This document shows positions 18,869 through 31,437 of a DNA stretch of 64,000 nucleotides, one piece after another (the stretch's first letter is position 1; every line of letters begins with the position of its first letter). The stretch is from Rhizobium sp. AQ_MP. Its GTDB lineage: Bacteria; Pseudomonadota; Alphaproteobacteria; Rhizobiales; Rhizobiaceae. Location: the NCBI RefSeq assembly GCF_014237835.1, contig NZ_JACJVI010000008.1:1-64000 (forward strand). The letters run 5' to 3'. Both the position numbers and the translations under genes were made by a program. The notes under the pieces are model-generated. The model saw only the letters and a list, made by a program, of their open reading frames with translations. It was not told the origin of the DNA and searched no databases.

Positions 18869-21335
18869 TGAGCGTCCCCGCAGGGGCCTGCTTTGTCTTG
18901 AGCAAGCCTTCCGGCAGTGCGTGTTCAGGCGCAGTGGATCCGCTGCGCCAGTCGTAGAGACGGTGCGCAGTCCAGGGACGCGGGGGGCCTGCATACGCTG
19001 GAACGACCTTGATGGCGTTGAGGTCACCGTCCAGTCCGGAGACTTCCAGGGATCCGGTTGCTCGAAGGCTTGTTTCGGAGATCAGCAGCGCACCGGATCG
19101 GCATTCCTGCATGTGCGTGCGCGCCGAGAGAACCACAATGTCGGCACGATCACAGGCCATTCCGACAAGATCCGGCCGCTCCAGCGTCATGAGCGTCGCG
19201 CCGTTGTTCAGCTTGATCGTGCAAGCCTGCTTGATGCAGACGAACTGACCTTCGACGGCCGACATGTGCAGAGCGTCTAGCACGTCTTGTGCGGCTTTGC
19301 GCTGCTCGGGCAGGAAGCCCTGTCGCAATTCTCTCTCGGGGGCCGGTGGCAGAGGGCCGAAGGGCAGCATGGCCGGAGGAATGGCGTCTTCAATGCCAAG
19401 CACCGGCCGCCATTGATCGAAGATGAAGGCGGCCGGGCGTGCGCGGTTGATCGCAATGGCGGTTGCCTCGCCCCCTCTCACTTTGAGCGCCACCAGGCGG
19501 GCATCCTCACTGATCGACAATTCACCGACCGGCGCCCTGGGAGCACTCCAGGTCACGACGATCGTTGCGGCAATCACAGCCGTTCCAATATGCCGCACAG
19601 GTGTCCGCAAGAGCGTCAGCAACAGCATGCCGGCGATGCTGCCCAGCATGAAAATGTCAGGCAGTCGCGGAAAGACGTATCCCTCACCCCAACTCGAGAC
19701 TTCGTAGGCGACAGCGAGGACAAGTTCGAGCCCCTGCCCCATGATCCAGAAGAAGGGTGCGTCCAGCCCGAAGGGCATCAGCAGCATCGCGATGAAACCC
19801 GACGGCATCACGACGAGGGAGATCAGCGGCATGGCGGCCAGATTGGCTTCCAGGCCGTGAGTCGAAAGTCGGTGAAAATGACTGATGGCAAATACCGCTG
19901 TCGCGATCCCGCCGATCAGGGAGGTTGCGAGTGTACCGCCGACAAACTTCGCGCCGCTCGCCGCAATCCGCATGGGCAGTGAGCGGGGCGGCGGAATGAT
20001 CGCTCGCGGTCGCGCCCGCCAGCCGGCATAGCCGGCGATGAGGGCGGCGGTCGCGGCGAACGACATCTGAAAGCTCGGCCCCATTACGGCGGAGGGCTGC
20101 ACCGCCAGGATCGCCGTGGCCGCGAGTGCGAGATTGTGCAGGCTGACGGCCGGGCGATCAAAAAGCACGGCTCCCAGCATGATGGCCGTCATCAGGAAAG
20201 CGCGCAGCGCCGACACCTGATAACCAGAGATCAGGACATAGCCGGTCGTCGCCATCAAGGCACCGGCCGCGGCGATCTTCTTGATCGGGTATCGATGCGC
20301 CAAGGAAGGGAACAAGCTGAGCAGTCCCCGCAGGCCAACGAAGAAGATGCCCGCCGCCAGCGCCATGTTCAGTCCCGAAATGGCGGTGATGTGCGCCAGA
20401 CCTGAGACACGCAGAGCCTCCGTTGCCTCTTGCGACATCGATCTGCGCTCACCGGTGATAATCGAAGCGGCAAAGGCCCCGGGGTCACCGGGCAAAACTG
20501 TCCGGATGCGATGCGAGATGGAATCCCGCACCGAGAACAGTGCGGCATCGAAACGGGTGGCGAGATCCCCTGCGTTACCGTTTGTCGCGGCCCGCGCCTC
20601 AGGGGGGCCGAGAAAGAAGCCGACGGCACCGATGCCGGCGAAGTAGCTCTGAAAGGCAAAATCATTCAGTCCGGGCAAGGCGGGCCCCGATGGCGGCGAC
20701 AGACGCGCGCGGCCCGTCAGGTCTTCGCCGATTTCTGCCGCGACATGGTTGCTGCGTGCCAGCAGCGACACCCGTCCCGGAGGCCGACGGATGGACGGCT
20801 GCACGGTCTGGGTCACCCGCAGCGTGTATCGCCACTCTCCCGATGCCCCCTGCTCGCGTCGTTCGACCACGCCTGTAACAGTCGTGACGACTGGCTGGTC
20901 CAGGATCACAGTCGAAGCCCGCCAGGTTTCCCAAGCGGCCAACAGCATTCCCAGGCAGATCAGGCACGCGCTCCAGAGAACGATATGGCCGGCAGTGCCA
21001 CGAACCGAACGTGAAAGGACAAGGCTCAGACAGCCGAAGGCAAGTCCGAGTGCGACCGGGGACGGGGGTTGCCTGATGGAAAACCAGATTGCGGCGCCAG
21101 TCCCGATCCATACAGGGAGAAAGAGGAAAAAATGACCGTATCGACTTTCGTCTGAAACATACCGACGGACACGACCGATCGCCTGCCGTGCGAAGTCTTT
21201 CACCAAGGCCGGATGCCCCAAGGCGGTTGGTCTTGGGGCATATGGGAATTCCGGGGGTCGCGATTGCTCTGGCCGGACCAGCGCTCGACTGGACCGGCTA
21301 TCCGCTTGCCCCTTTGTTTCCGCCACTTCCACCAT
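18849..21335 (-). CDS. comEC: ComEC/Rec2 family membrane protein
   Basis: Homologue of the inner-membrane DNA-uptake channel of naturally competent bacteria. The N-terminal part has two or three membrane helices and a DUF4131-type OB region (about 40-240). The central part holds the competence domain with [20 protein letters not shown] and about eight further helices. The C-terminal 200 residues are a degenerate metallo-hydrolase-like domain without a visible HxHxDH motif. Start uncertain: ATG 21335 (MVEVAETKG) gives 828 residues, and a TTG at 21395 extends it. No other competence genes are nearby, so real DNA uptake is unproven. It converges on lexA with a 20-bp overlap. Confidence 0.88.
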   Translation of the reverse strand: MVEVAETKGQADSRSSRALVRPEQSRPPEFPYAPRPTALGHPALVKDFARQAIGRVRRYVSDESRYGHFFLFLPVWIGTGAAIWFSIRQPPSPVALGLAFGCLSLVLSRSVRGTAGHIVLWSACLICLGMLLAAWETWRASTVILDQPVVTTVTGVVERREQGASGEWRYTLRVTQTVQPSIRRPPGRVSLLARSNHVAAEIGEDLTGRARLSPPSGPALPGLNDFAFQSYFAGIGAVGFFLGPPEARAATNGNAGDLATRFDAALFSVRDSISHRIRTVLPGDPGAFAASIITGERRSMSQEATEALRVSGLAHITAISGLNMALAAGIFFVGLRGLLSLFPSLAHRYPIKKIAAAGALMATTGYVLISGYQVSALRAFLMTAIMLGAVLFDRPAVSLHNLALAATAILAVQPSAVMGPSFQMSFAATAALIAGYAGWRARPRAIIPPPRSLPMRIAASGAKFVGGTLATSLIGGIATAVFAISHFHRLSTHGLEANLAAMPLISLVVMPSGFIAMLLMPFGLDAPFFWIMGQGLELVLAVAYEVSSWGEGYVFPRLPDIFMLGSIAGMLLLTLLRTPVRHIGTAVIAATIVVTWSAPRAPVGELSISEDARLVALKVRGGEATAIAINRARPAAFIFDQWRPVLGIEDAIPPAMLPFGPLPPAPERELRQGFLPEQRKAAQDVLDALHMSAVEGQFVCIKQACTIKLNNGATLMTLERPDLVGMACDRADIVVLSARTHMQECRSGALLISETSLRATGSLEVSGLDGDLNAIKVVPAYAGPPRPWTAHRLYDWRSGSTAPEHALPEGLLKTKQAPAGTLISDSGG

Positions 21336-21449
21336 CCGGCACACCCGTCCGGAGCCACCCAATCCGCACCCAGAATAGGCGAAATTGCTGATCAATCAAT
21401 GCGTGCAAAAAGCTGTTATTCCGCGCCCTATCCTTGCTTCAAACGATTA

Positions 21450-21463
21450 GAACCGATCGGTTC
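21450..21463. promoter_or_regulatory. 14-bp perfect palindrome upstream of gltA
   Basis: GAACCGATCGGTTC is a perfect palindrome about 137 bp before the gltA ATG. It lies in non-coding sequence, upstream of a possible promoter (TTGGCA at 21508-21513 and an AT-rich -10 around 21524-21534). The binding protein is unknown. Confidence 0.35.
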
Positions 21464-21600
21464 GATTGTTGCCGTTTTCGCGACGCACAATTTGCCCTTT
21501 GGATAGCTTGGCATTAACTTCGGTATCATATAGCTACATCACACGCTTAACCGATGGCGGCTTTTTCGAGACGCCTTCCCGCCAATTCCGGAGGATCAGC

Positions 21601-22890
21601 ATGACGGACAAAAGCGCTACTTTGAAACTCGGGGACAAGACCGTCGACCTGAGCGTCAGGGCCGGCACGATCGGCCCCGACGTCATCGACATCGGAGCCC
21701 TCTACAAGCACACCGGTACGTTCACATACGATCCGGGCTTTACGTCCACTGCATCCTGCGAATCCAAGATCACCTATATCGACGGTGACGAAGGCGTCCT
21801 TCTGCATCGCGGCTACCCGATCGAACAGCTGGCTGAAAAGGGCGACTTCCTGGAAGTCTGCTACCTGCTGCTCTACGGCGAACTGCCGACGGCTGCGCAG
21901 AAGAAGGATTTCGACTACCGCGTCACCCACCACACCATGGTGCACGAGCAGATGAGCCGCTTCTTCACCGGCTATCGTCGCGACGCCCATCCTATGGCGG
22001 TCATGGTCGGCACGGTCGGTGCACTCTCGGCCTTCTATCACGACTCAACCGACATCACCGATCCGCACCAGCGCATGGTCGCTTCGCTGCGCATGATCGC
22101 CAAGATGCCGACGATCGCCGCCATGGCCTACAAGTACCATATCGGCCAGCCCTTCGTTTATCCGAAGAACGACCTCGACTACGCATCGAACTTCCTGCGC
22201 ATGTGCTTTGCCGTGCCGTGCGAAGAGTATCAGGTGAATCCGGTTCTGGCGCGCGCCATGGACCGCATCTTCATCCTGCATGCCGACCACGAGCAGAACG
22301 CGTCCACCTCGACCGTGCGTCTTGCCGGCTCGTCGGGTGCCAATCCGTTTGCCTGCATCGCGGCCGGCATCGCTTGCCTCTGGGGCCCGGCGCACGGCGG
22401 GGCGAACGAAGCAGCCCTCAACATGCTCCAGGAAATCGGCTCGGTCGACCGTATCCCGGAATACATCGCCAAGGCCAAGGACAAGAACGATCCGTTCCGC
22501 CTGATGGGCTTCGGTCACCGCGTCTACAAGAACTACGACCCGCGCGCCAAGATCATGCAGAAGACCATGTACGAGGTGCTGGAAGCGACCGGTCACGGCG
22601 ACGATCCGCTGATGAAGGTGGCGCTCGAGCTCGAGAAGATCGCGCTCAACGACCCCTACTTCATCGAGAAGAAGCTCTACCCGAACGTCGACTTCTATTC
22701 GGGCATCACGCTGCGTGCGCTCGGCTTCCCGACGACCATGTTCACCGTCCTCTTCGCGCTTGCACGTACCGTCGGCTGGATCGCGCAGTGGAACGAGATG
22801 ATCGAGGACCCGCAGCAGCGCATCGGTCGTCCGCGCCAGCTCTATACCGGCGCTCCGCAGCGCGACTACAAGCCGCTCTCCGAGCGCTGA
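21601..22890 (+). CDS. gltA: Citrate synthase, hexameric type
   Basis: First enzyme of the TCA cycle: oxaloacetate plus acetyl-CoA gives citrate. The 429-residue protein has [20 protein letters not shown], the His-containing [20 protein letters not shown], the catalytic His segment [28 protein letters not shown] and the C-terminal PRQLYTG. It resembles the NADH-sensitive Gram-negative enzymes. ATG 21601 follows GGAGGATCAGC. A hairpin follows the stop. Confidence 0.97.
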   Translation: MTDKSATLKLGDKTVDLSVRAGTIGPDVIDIGALYKHTGTFTYDPGFTSTASCESKITYIDGDEGVLLHRGYPIEQLAEKGDFLEVCYLLLYGELPTAAQKKDFDYRVTHHTMVHEQMSRFFTGYRRDAHPMAVMVGTVGALSAFYHDSTDITDPHQRMVASLRMIAKMPTIAAMAYKYHIGQPFVYPKNDLDYASNFLRMCFAVPCEEYQVNPVLARAMDRIFILHADHEQNASTSTVRLAGSSGANPFACIAAGIACLWGPAHGGANEAALNMLQEIGSVDRIPEYIAKAKDKNDPFRLMGFGHRVYKNYDPRAKIMQKTMYEVLEATGHGDDPLMKVALELEKIALNDPYFIEKKLYPNVDFYSGITLRALGFPTTMFTVLFALARTVGWIAQWNEMIEDPQQRIGRPRQLYTGAPQRDYKPLSER

Positions 22891-22917
22891 GACGCAAAGA
22901 CGTCGAACAAACTCTGG

Positions 22918-22938
22918 AAGGCCGGCTTGTCCGGCCTT
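22918..22938 (+). terminator. Probable gltA terminator
   Basis: AAGGCCGG (22918-22925) pairs with CCGGCCTT (22931-22938) around a 5-nt loop, 28 bp after the gltA stop. The following CTTGCGCTTT is only moderately T-rich. Confidence 0.5.
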
Positions 22939-23107
22939 CTTGCGCTTTGATGGCCATTCCTGCGCCGCGGCTCCGAAGGACGATCAAACTCCCCGTGAAG
23001 CCTGCGCATTTCGCCTCGGCATGCCTTCATTTCCCGGAAGCTTTGTTCTAAGGAAGTCAACCTGCTTCGTCCCGGACGAAGATTTACAATGAGGTTTATG
23101 CGTCCCG

Positions 23108-24997
23108 ATGCTCGTCTTCTTGAGAAAAGCTTCCCAAACCCTGTTCGCCAAGATCTTGCTTCTGCTGCTCGTCGTATCCTTCGGCGTCTGGGGCGTTTCG
23201 GCTTCGCTGTTCAGCAACACGTCGGACACCGTCGTCGCCGTGGGCGACCAGAGCGTTTCGTCCGCCGACTTTGCCTTTGCCTATCAGCGGCAGGTGGCGG
23301 ACATGAGCAACCGCTTCGGGATGCAACTGACGACCGAACAGGCGCGCGCGTTCGGCATCGAGGCACAGGTATTCTCACAGCTTGCCGCTGGTGCGGCACT
23401 CGACCAGCTGGCCTCCGACATGAATCTCGGCCTTTCCCAGGATCGGCTGGCGCAACTGATCGCCGATGACCCTGCGTTCAAGAATGCAGCGGGCAATTTC
23501 GATCGCGCCCTGTTCTCGTCGCGCCTGCGCAGTGCCGGTCTGCGTGAGGACGATTACATCGAAGAGCGTTCCAAGGTCGCGATCCGCAGCCAGATCGTCG
23601 ACGCGACGGCAGACGGCTTCGTCGCTCCCAAGGTGCTGGTCGATGCCATCAAGGCCTATCGCTACGAGAACCGTGACATCAACTACGTCCTGCTGACCAA
23701 TGCCAATATCGAGCCGATCAAGGCGCCGGATGACGCAACGCTCGCAGCCTGGTTCGAAACCACGAAGTCCGGTTATCGCGCGCCCGAGTATCGCAGCTTC
23801 AGCTATGTGAAGCTGGAACCGGCCGATATCGCCGACCGGGCGTCCGTCACGGATGAGCAGATCCGCGAGGACTACGAGAGGCGCAAGGCTTCCTATGAAA
23901 TTGCCGGCACGCGGACGGTCGAGCAGCTCTCTTTCGAAAACCGGGAGATGGCGGAAGCAGCCCTGCAGGAACTGAAGAATGGCACGAGCTTCGATCAGCT
24001 TGTGACGGATCAGGGGAAGACTGCCGGCGACGTCCTGCTCGGTGACTTTACCCGCGACCGCCTGCCTGACCCGGCCTTGGCCGAGGCTGCCTTTGGTGTG
24101 ACGACGGAAGGCGGGACGACTGGCGTCGTCGACGGCGCGCTTGGACCGGTCATCCTGCGCATCACGAATATCAAGGAAGGCCGCACGCAGAGCCTTGACG
24201 AAGTGAAAGACACGATCCGCGAAGCGCTGGCAGAAGCTGCGGCGATCGCAGACATCACCGCCGTGCATGATCAATTCGAGGACCTGCGCGCAGGTGGTTC
24301 GACCCTGAAGGAAGCCGCCGACCAGTTGAAGCTGCAGACGGTCACCGTCACGGAGATCGATCGCCGTGGTCTGGACGCGCGCGAAACGGAGGTCGCCGGC
24401 ATTCCCGAGCGCGACAGGCTTCTCAACGAAGTCTTCCGCACCGACATCGGTGTCGAAGCACTTCCTGTCAATCTCGGCAGCAGCGGCTTTATCTGGTTCG
24501 AAGTCACCGACATCAAGGCGGAGCGGGATCGCGAACTCGCCGAGGTCCGTGAGAAGGCCGTCACCGACTGGACGGCCGAGCAGCAGCGCATCGCGCTTGG
24601 CGCCAAGGCCGAAAGCCTCCGCAAACGGGTGGCCGATGGTGGCAAGCTCGAAGACATTGCAACGGAGCTCGGTGTGGCGGTTGAAAGCAAGGCCGGGATC
24701 ACGCGCCGTAGCGAAGATGCCGTTCTCGGTCCTGCGGCAATCCTTGCAGCCTTTTCCGGCCCGCAGGGCACGGCTGCGACGGCATCCGGTGCCGATCCCG
24801 CCACGCAGATCCTGCTGACCGTGACGGCTGTGCGGGACCAGCCCACTGGCGGGGTTCCGCTTGGCGAAGATGAACAGATCGCCCAGATGGCAAACTCTGC
24901 CGGCGACGACATCCTGGATCAGATGGTCGGGCAGTTGCAGGCCGAGTATGGCGTCACGATCAATCAGGCGCTGGCCCAGCAGGCAATCGTGCGCTAA
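23108..24997 (+). CDS. ppiD: SurA/PpiD-type peptidylprolyl isomerase, membrane-anchored
   Basis: Periplasmic folding chaperone anchored in the inner membrane near the Sec translocon. The 629-residue protein has one N-terminal anchor (ILLLLLVVSFGVWGVSASLF, about residues 16-35), a SurA_N-like chaperone domain (about 40-200) and a parvulin-type PPIase region (about 240-370, RTVEQLSFENREMAEAALQE to GALGPVILRITNI). A C-terminal extension follows. The parvulin core is divergent, so enzymatic activity is uncertain. It is followed after 25 bp by trpD and probably heads the trp-moa operon. Confidence 0.9.
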   Translation: MLVFLRKASQTLFAKILLLLLVVSFGVWGVSASLFSNTSDTVVAVGDQSVSSADFAFAYQRQVADMSNRFGMQLTTEQARAFGIEAQVFSQLAAGAALDQLASDMNLGLSQDRLAQLIADDPAFKNAAGNFDRALFSSRLRSAGLREDDYIEERSKVAIRSQIVDATADGFVAPKVLVDAIKAYRYENRDINYVLLTNANIEPIKAPDDATLAAWFETTKSGYRAPEYRSFSYVKLEPADIADRASVTDEQIREDYERRKASYEIAGTRTVEQLSFENREMAEAALQELKNGTSFDQLVTDQGKTAGDVLLGDFTRDRLPDPALAEAAFGVTTEGGTTGVVDGALGPVILRITNIKEGRTQSLDEVKDTIREALAEAAAIADITAVHDQFEDLRAGGSTLKEAADQLKLQTVTVTEIDRRGLDARETEVAGIPERDRLLNEVFRTDIGVEALPVNLGSSGFIWFEVTDIKAERDRELAEVREKAVTDWTAEQQRIALGAKAESLRKRVADGGKLEDIATELGVAVESKAGITRRSEDAVLGPAAILAAFSGPQGTAATASGADPATQILLTVTAVRDQPTGGVPLGEDEQIAQMANSAGDDILDQMVGQLQAEYGVTINQALAQQAIVR

Positions 24998-25022
24998 ACG
25001 TCGGCAAAGGGGGAGCTGAAGT

Positions 25023-26039
25023 ATGTCCGGGTTGAAGCCCTTCATCGCCAAGATCGCCGCACGCCAGCCGCTGACCCGGCAGGAAGCGAGCGACGCGTTC
25101 GAAATCCTGATGTCGGGCGAAGCCAGCATGGCGCAGGTCGGCGGCTTCCTGATGGGGCTTCGCGTCCGTGGAGAGACCGTCGACGAAATCGCCGGTGCCG
25201 TCTCGATCATGCGGCAGAAGATGGTGCCGGTGGATGCTCCAGAGGATGCCATCGACATCGTCGGAACCGGTGGCGACGGCACCAATACCTACAACATCTC
25301 GACGCTCGCCGCCCTGATCGTGGCCGGCGCCGGTGTGCCGGTTGCCAAGCATGGCAATCGGGCGCTGAGCTCGAAGTCCGGCACGGCAGACGCGCTGTCG
25401 CAACTCGGCGTCAAACTCGACATAGATCCAGACCTTATCTCCCGCTGCGTTCGCGAAGCGGGGATCGGCTTCATGTTCGCGCAGTTGCATCATCCGGCCA
25501 TGCGCCATGTCGGCCCTGCGCGCGTCGAACTCGGCGCACGGACGATCTTCAACATCGTCGGTCCGCTATCGAGCCCGGCGCGGGTCAAGAAGCAGCTCTT
25601 CGGCGTATACTCGCCGGAATGGCTGATCCCCGGCGCGGAAGCCCTGCGGGATCTTGGCCTGACCAGTGCCTGGGTCGTGCATGGCAGCGGCCTCGACGAG
25701 ATCACCACCACGGGCCCGAGCCAGGTTGCCGAGCTGAAGGACGGCGAGATCCGGACCTTCGAACTCACCCCCGGCGATTTCGGCGTTGCAACCGTTTCGC
25801 TCGACGCGATCCGGGGTGGTGACGGAGCCGTGAATGCCGCAGCGCTTCGCGATGTCCTGGGCGGCGCCAAGACCGCCTATCGTGACGTGGCGCTCTGCAA
25901 CGCAGCTGCTTCTCTCATCGTGGCCGGCAAGGCGAGCGATGTCACCGAGGGCATGCATCTCGCCAGCCAATCTCTGGACACCGGCAGTGCGGCGCGTGCG
26001 CTCGAAACGCTGGTTGCCATTTCCAACTCGGCCGCTTGA
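25023..26039 (+). CDS. trpD: Anthranilate phosphoribosyltransferase
   Basis: Second committed step of tryptophan synthesis: anthranilate plus PRPP gives phosphoribosyl-anthranilate. The 338-residue protein has the PRPP loop [32 protein letters not shown], and [19 protein letters not shown] 25023 follows GGGGGAGCTGAAGT. trpC follows after 15 bp. Confidence 0.97.
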   Translation: MSGLKPFIAKIAARQPLTRQEASDAFEILMSGEASMAQVGGFLMGLRVRGETVDEIAGAVSIMRQKMVPVDAPEDAIDIVGTGGDGTNTYNISTLAALIVAGAGVPVAKHGNRALSSKSGTADALSQLGVKLDIDPDLISRCVREAGIGFMFAQLHHPAMRHVGPARVELGARTIFNIVGPLSSPARVKKQLFGVYSPEWLIPGAEALRDLGLTSAWVVHGSGLDEITTTGPSQVAELKDGEIRTFELTPGDFGVATVSLDAIRGGDGAVNAAALRDVLGGAKTAYRDVALCNAAASLIVAGKASDVTEGMHLASQSLDTGSAARALETLVAISNSAA

Positions 26040-26054
26040 GGATAAATTCAAAGC

Positions 26055-26870
26055 ATGACCGATATCCTGAAGCGCATCGAAACCTACAAGCGAGAAGAAA
26101 TCGCGGCCGCCAAGGCCGCCGTTTCGCTTGCTGAACTCAAGGACCGGATCGCGGGCCAAGACGCGCCGCGCGGGTTTTACCAGGCACTTGCGCGGGCCCG
26201 GGACGAAGGCCGTTTCGGCCTGATCGCCGAGATCAAGAAGGCAAGCCCATCCAAGGGCTTGATCCGCCCGGATTTCGATCCGCCATCCCTGGCTGCAGCC
26301 TATGAGGCCGGTGGTGCTGCCTGTCTTTCCGTACTCACGGATACACCGAGCTTCCAGGGCGCCCCGGAATTCCTGACTGCGGCGCGCAAGGCCTGCGCGC
26401 TTCCGGCGCTGCGCAAGGATTTCATGTTCGACGCCTACCAGGTCTATGAAGCCCGCGCCTGGGGTGGTGACTGCATCCTCCTGATCATGGCCTCCCTGTC
26501 GGATGGCGAAGCAGCGGAGCTTGAGGCGGTCGCCTTTGAACTCGGCATGGATGTGCTGATCGAAGTGCATGATGCTGACGAGATGGAACGGGCGCTGAAG
26601 CTCAAGTCGCCGCTGGTCGGGATCAACAATCGCAATCTGCGCACCTTCGAGGTGAGCCTCACGGTGAGCGAGGAACTGGCGCCGATGGTGCCTGCGGATC
26701 GCCTGCTCGTCGGCGAAAGCGGCATCTTCACCTATGAAGACTGCCAGCGACTTCAATCGTCCGGCATCACCACCTTCCTCGTCGGCGAGAGCCTGATGCG
26801 CAAGGACGACGTGACGGAGGCAACCCGGATGCTCTTGACCGGCAAGACCGGCGCGCTGGCTGCGGAATGA
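26055..26870 (+). CDS. trpC: Indole-3-glycerol phosphate synthase
   Basis: Closes the indole ring from carboxyphenylamino-deoxyribulose phosphate. The 271-residue barrel has [63 protein letters not shown] and [13 protein letters not shown]. It is the monofunctional form without a fused TrpF. Its stop overlaps the moaC start by 4 bp (ATGA). Confidence 0.97.
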   Translation: MTDILKRIETYKREEIAAAKAAVSLAELKDRIAGQDAPRGFYQALARARDEGRFGLIAEIKKASPSKGLIRPDFDPPSLAAAYEAGGAACLSVLTDTPSFQGAPEFLTAARKACALPALRKDFMFDAYQVYEARAWGGDCILLIMASLSDGEAAELEAVAFELGMDVLIEVHDADEMERALKLKSPLVGINNRNLRTFEVSLTVSEELAPMVPADRLLVGESGIFTYEDCQRLQSSGITTFLVGESLMRKDDVTEATRMLLTGKTGALAAE

Positions 26871-27364
26871 CGTCCGGGTCGAATGGTCTGACACATATCG
26901 GCGCCTCCGGCGAGGCGCACATGGTCGATGTCTCGGCCAAGGACGAGACCGTCCGTATCGCGGTGGCCGAAGGTTTCGTGAAGATGAAGCCGGACACCCT
27001 TTCGACCATCCGGGATGGCAACGCCAAGAAGGGCGACGTGATCGGAACGGCCCGGATCGCCGGCATCATGGCTGCCAAGCAGACGGCCAACCTCATCCCG
27101 CTCTGCCATCCCCTGATGCTGTCCAAGGTGACCGTCGATATCACCGAGGACGCGGAACTCCCCGGTCTCCGCGTCGAGGCGACAGTGAAGCTCACCGGCA
27201 AGACAGGAGTCGAGATGGAGGCTCTGACCGCCGTCTCCGTGACCTGCCTGACGATCTATGACATGGCCAAGGCCGTGGACAAGACGATGGAAATCGGCGG
27301 CATCCGCGTCATGGAAAAGAGCGGCGGCAAGTCGGGCGACTTCCGCCATCCGGAGCGAGGCTGA
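26867..27364 (+). CDS. moaC: Cyclic pyranopterin monophosphate synthase MoaC
   Basis: Second step of molybdenum cofactor synthesis: converts the MoaA product to cyclic pyranopterin monophosphate. The 165-residue protein has [20 protein letters not shown] at the start, [22 protein letters not shown] (conserved His), [15 protein letters not shown] and the C-terminal [11 protein letters not shown]. It overlaps trpC and moeA by 4 bp and 1 bp. The trpC-moaC-moeA linkage is known in rhizobia. Confidence 0.97.
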   Translation: MTSGSNGLTHIGASGEAHMVDVSAKDETVRIAVAEGFVKMKPDTLSTIRDGNAKKGDVIGTARIAGIMAAKQTANLIPLCHPLMLSKVTVDITEDAELPGLRVEATVKLTGKTGVEMEALTAVSVTCLTIYDMAKAVDKTMEIGGIRVMEKSGGKSGDFRHPERG

Positions 27365-28578
27365 TGTCGCTCCTGCCGGTAGAGGACGCGCTCTCACGAC
27401 TTCTCGCCGCAGCGAGACCTATTGCCGAAACTGAGCAGGTTTTGCTGCATGAGGCCAACGGCCGGGTGCTGGCGGCCGATCTGATGGCCCGCCTCACCCA
27501 GCCTCCCTTCGATGCTTCGGCCATGGACGGCTATGCGCTGCGTGCTGAAGACGCCGCCGAAGTCGGGTCCATTCTGACGGTTGTTGGCGAATCGGCAGCC
27601 GGGCATGGTTTCTCTGGAACCGTCGCTTCGAGCGAAGCCGTGCGCATCTTCACCGGGGCTCCCGTTCCTGCGGGTGCTGACAGCATTCTTCTGCAGGAGG
27701 ATGCCGAAAAGCTTGAGGGCGATCGGATCCGCACCAATTTCCCCGTCACGAAAGGCCGACATATCCGACCGCGCGGGCAGGATTTCGCCGAGGGCGATGT
27801 CGCGCTGTCTCAAGGCATCCGCCTCGATTTCAGCCACCTGACGCTTGCGGCCGCGATGAACCATGCCGAACTTCCCGTGTTCCGTCGTCCGCGAGTCGCG
27901 ATCCTTGCCACGGGCGATGAACTGGTCTCTCCCGGGACTGCCCCCGGCCCGAGCCAGATCATCGGTTCCAACACCTTTGGGATTGCAGCACTCGCCCGAG
28001 ACAATGGCGCCGAAGTCATCGATCTCGGCATCGTCGCCGACAACCGGGACCTGTTGCTTAAGGCAATCGAGCGGGCGCGTTCCAGTGGCGTGGATGTACT
28101 GGTGACCCTGGGCGGCGCCTCGGTCGGCGATCACGATCTCGTCCAGTCGACGCTTGTCTCGGCCGGCATGGAACTCGACTTCTGGCGGATTGCCATGCGG
28201 CCTGGAAAGCCGCTGATGGTGGGTCGGCTGGATGGTGTGCAGGTTTTGGGACTGCCCGGCAATCCCGTCTCCAGCCTCGTCTGCGGGCTTTTGTTTCTGG
28301 AGCCACTTCTTTGCAATCTCGGGCATCGGCGGCCGCCCCGGCGCTTGTCGACTGCGAAACTTGGTCACGCCCTGCCCGCCAACGACAAGCGGCAGGATTA
28401 TGTGCGGGCAAGGCTGTTGTCCTATGCAGAGGCTATGCCGGTCGTCGAAAGCTTCGGCAAACAGGATTCGTCGATGATGCGGATCTTCTCGCAGTCAGAC
28501 TGCCTGATCATTCGACCACCGCACGCGCCTGCGGCCAACGCGGGCGAAACAGTCCCGGTAATGCTTCTGCGGGTTTGA
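27364..28578 (+). CDS. moeA: Molybdopterin molybdenumtransferase MoeA
   Basis: Inserts molybdenum into adenylated molybdopterin. The 404-residue protein has PPFDASAMDGYALRAEDA, IFTGAPVPAGADSILLQED, RPRGQDFAEGD, the MoCF-like domain with TGDELVSPG and TLGGASVGDHDLV, and MRPGKPLMVGRLDG with LGLPGNPVSSLVCG. Length is normal. It is the last gene of the ppiD-trp-moa run, and the next gene is convergent, 9 bp away. Confidence 0.96.
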   Translation: MSLLPVEDALSRLLAAARPIAETEQVLLHEANGRVLAADLMARLTQPPFDASAMDGYALRAEDAAEVGSILTVVGESAAGHGFSGTVASSEAVRIFTGAPVPAGADSILLQEDAEKLEGDRIRTNFPVTKGRHIRPRGQDFAEGDVALSQGIRLDFSHLTLAAAMNHAELPVFRRPRVAILATGDELVSPGTAPGPSQIIGSNTFGIAALARDNGAEVIDLGIVADNRDLLLKAIERARSSGVDVLVTLGGASVGDHDLVQSTLVSAGMELDFWRIAMRPGKPLMVGRLDGVQVLGLPGNPVSSLVCGLLFLEPLLCNLGHRRPPRRLSTAKLGHALPANDKRQDYVRARLLSYAEAMPVVESFGKQDSSMMRIFSQSDCLIIRPPHAPAANAGETVPVMLLRV

Positions 28579-28587
28579 GGGCGATGG

Positions 28588-29028
28588 TCAGTCGAGGCTG
28601 ACTGTCTTCGGACCGTCTTTCGCTGTGGCATCCTCCAGACCGTACTGACGCTTGATCAAGGCAGCGATTTCCTCTTCAACCGCCTTGCGGTCCTCATCCG
28701 GCATGTCGGCAAGCGCCTCTTCCGTGAGGCCGTGCTCCTCCAGGTATCGCTCACGGATGCGTTCGGCGGGTGTCTTGGCGCTTTCCTCCAGGAATTCACT
28801 CCGGAGATCGTCCCGCTTCGTGGCCGCCTCCAAAGCCGTCTTGCTGGAATAGACACCCGCCTGCAACTGCCAGAGGCTGGAGGCAAGGCCCGAAGCGGAC
28901 TGATCGCGTACCAGCATGCCTTGAGCGGAAGTTTGAGGACTGGCGGTCATGGTCGCCACCTGTTCCTGCGCAGGCTTGCTGCGGGTGGCGTAGGTCGGGG
29001 TGTAATACTTCGAATCTGAAATGCGCAT
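28588..29028 (-). CDS. Hypothetical protein, charged, conserved-looking
   Basis: I do not recognise a named family. The 146-residue product starts MRISDSKYYTPTYATRSKPA, has a low-complexity Ser/Thr/Gln N-terminal half, and a charged helical C-terminal half (RIRERYLEEHGLTEEALADM, then DEDRKAVEEEIAALIKRQYG). No signal peptide or membrane segment is seen. ATG 29028 is preceded by AAAAGGAG at an ideal distance, so the start is well supported. It lies between convergent moeA and pyrG, with a terminator hairpin of the upstream region at 29084-29110. Confidence 0.7.
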   Translation of the reverse strand: MRISDSKYYTPTYATRSKPAQEQVATMTASPQTSAQGMLVRDQSASGLASSLWQLQAGVYSSKTALEAATKRDDLRSEFLEESAKTPAERIRERYLEEHGLTEEALADMPDEDRKAVEEEIAALIKRQYGLEDATAKDGPKTVSLD

Positions 29029-29083
29029 AGCGAACTCCTTTTCTACCGGAAGTAGCCGTTGTTCCTTGCGCAGGCCTTGAACG

Positions 29084-29110
29084 AAAAGACCCGGCACTCG
29101 GGCCGGGTCT
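29084..29110 (-). terminator. Intrinsic terminator of pyrG
   Basis: AGACCCGGC (29087-29095) and GCCGGGTCT (29102-29110) make a 9-bp stem with a 6-nt loop. On the minus strand it is followed by TTTTCG. It lies 27 bp past the pyrG stop. Confidence 0.75.
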
Positions 29111-29136
29111 CATGCATCTTCTCGCTATTGCTTGTC

Positions 29137-31330
<2,194 letters not shown>

Positions 31331-31437
31331 GGAATGTCCATCCTGCCCTATCAGGGCAAAATCAATGAGGTTGGCGGCTCTTTACATGAGAGGACCGGGC
31401 TTTGAAAGCCCCTCTCCCGCTTTTCAGGGTTTGGCCC

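Noticed and set aside
18849-21335. Natural competence system around comEC
   Set aside because: No comEA, pilus or DNA-processing genes are nearby; a lone comEC is widespread in rhizobia without shown competence.
31385-31420. Hairpin GGGCTT-TGA-AAGCCC between secG and tpiA as a tpiA terminator
   Set aside because: No T-run on the minus strand and a short stem; not strong enough to list.
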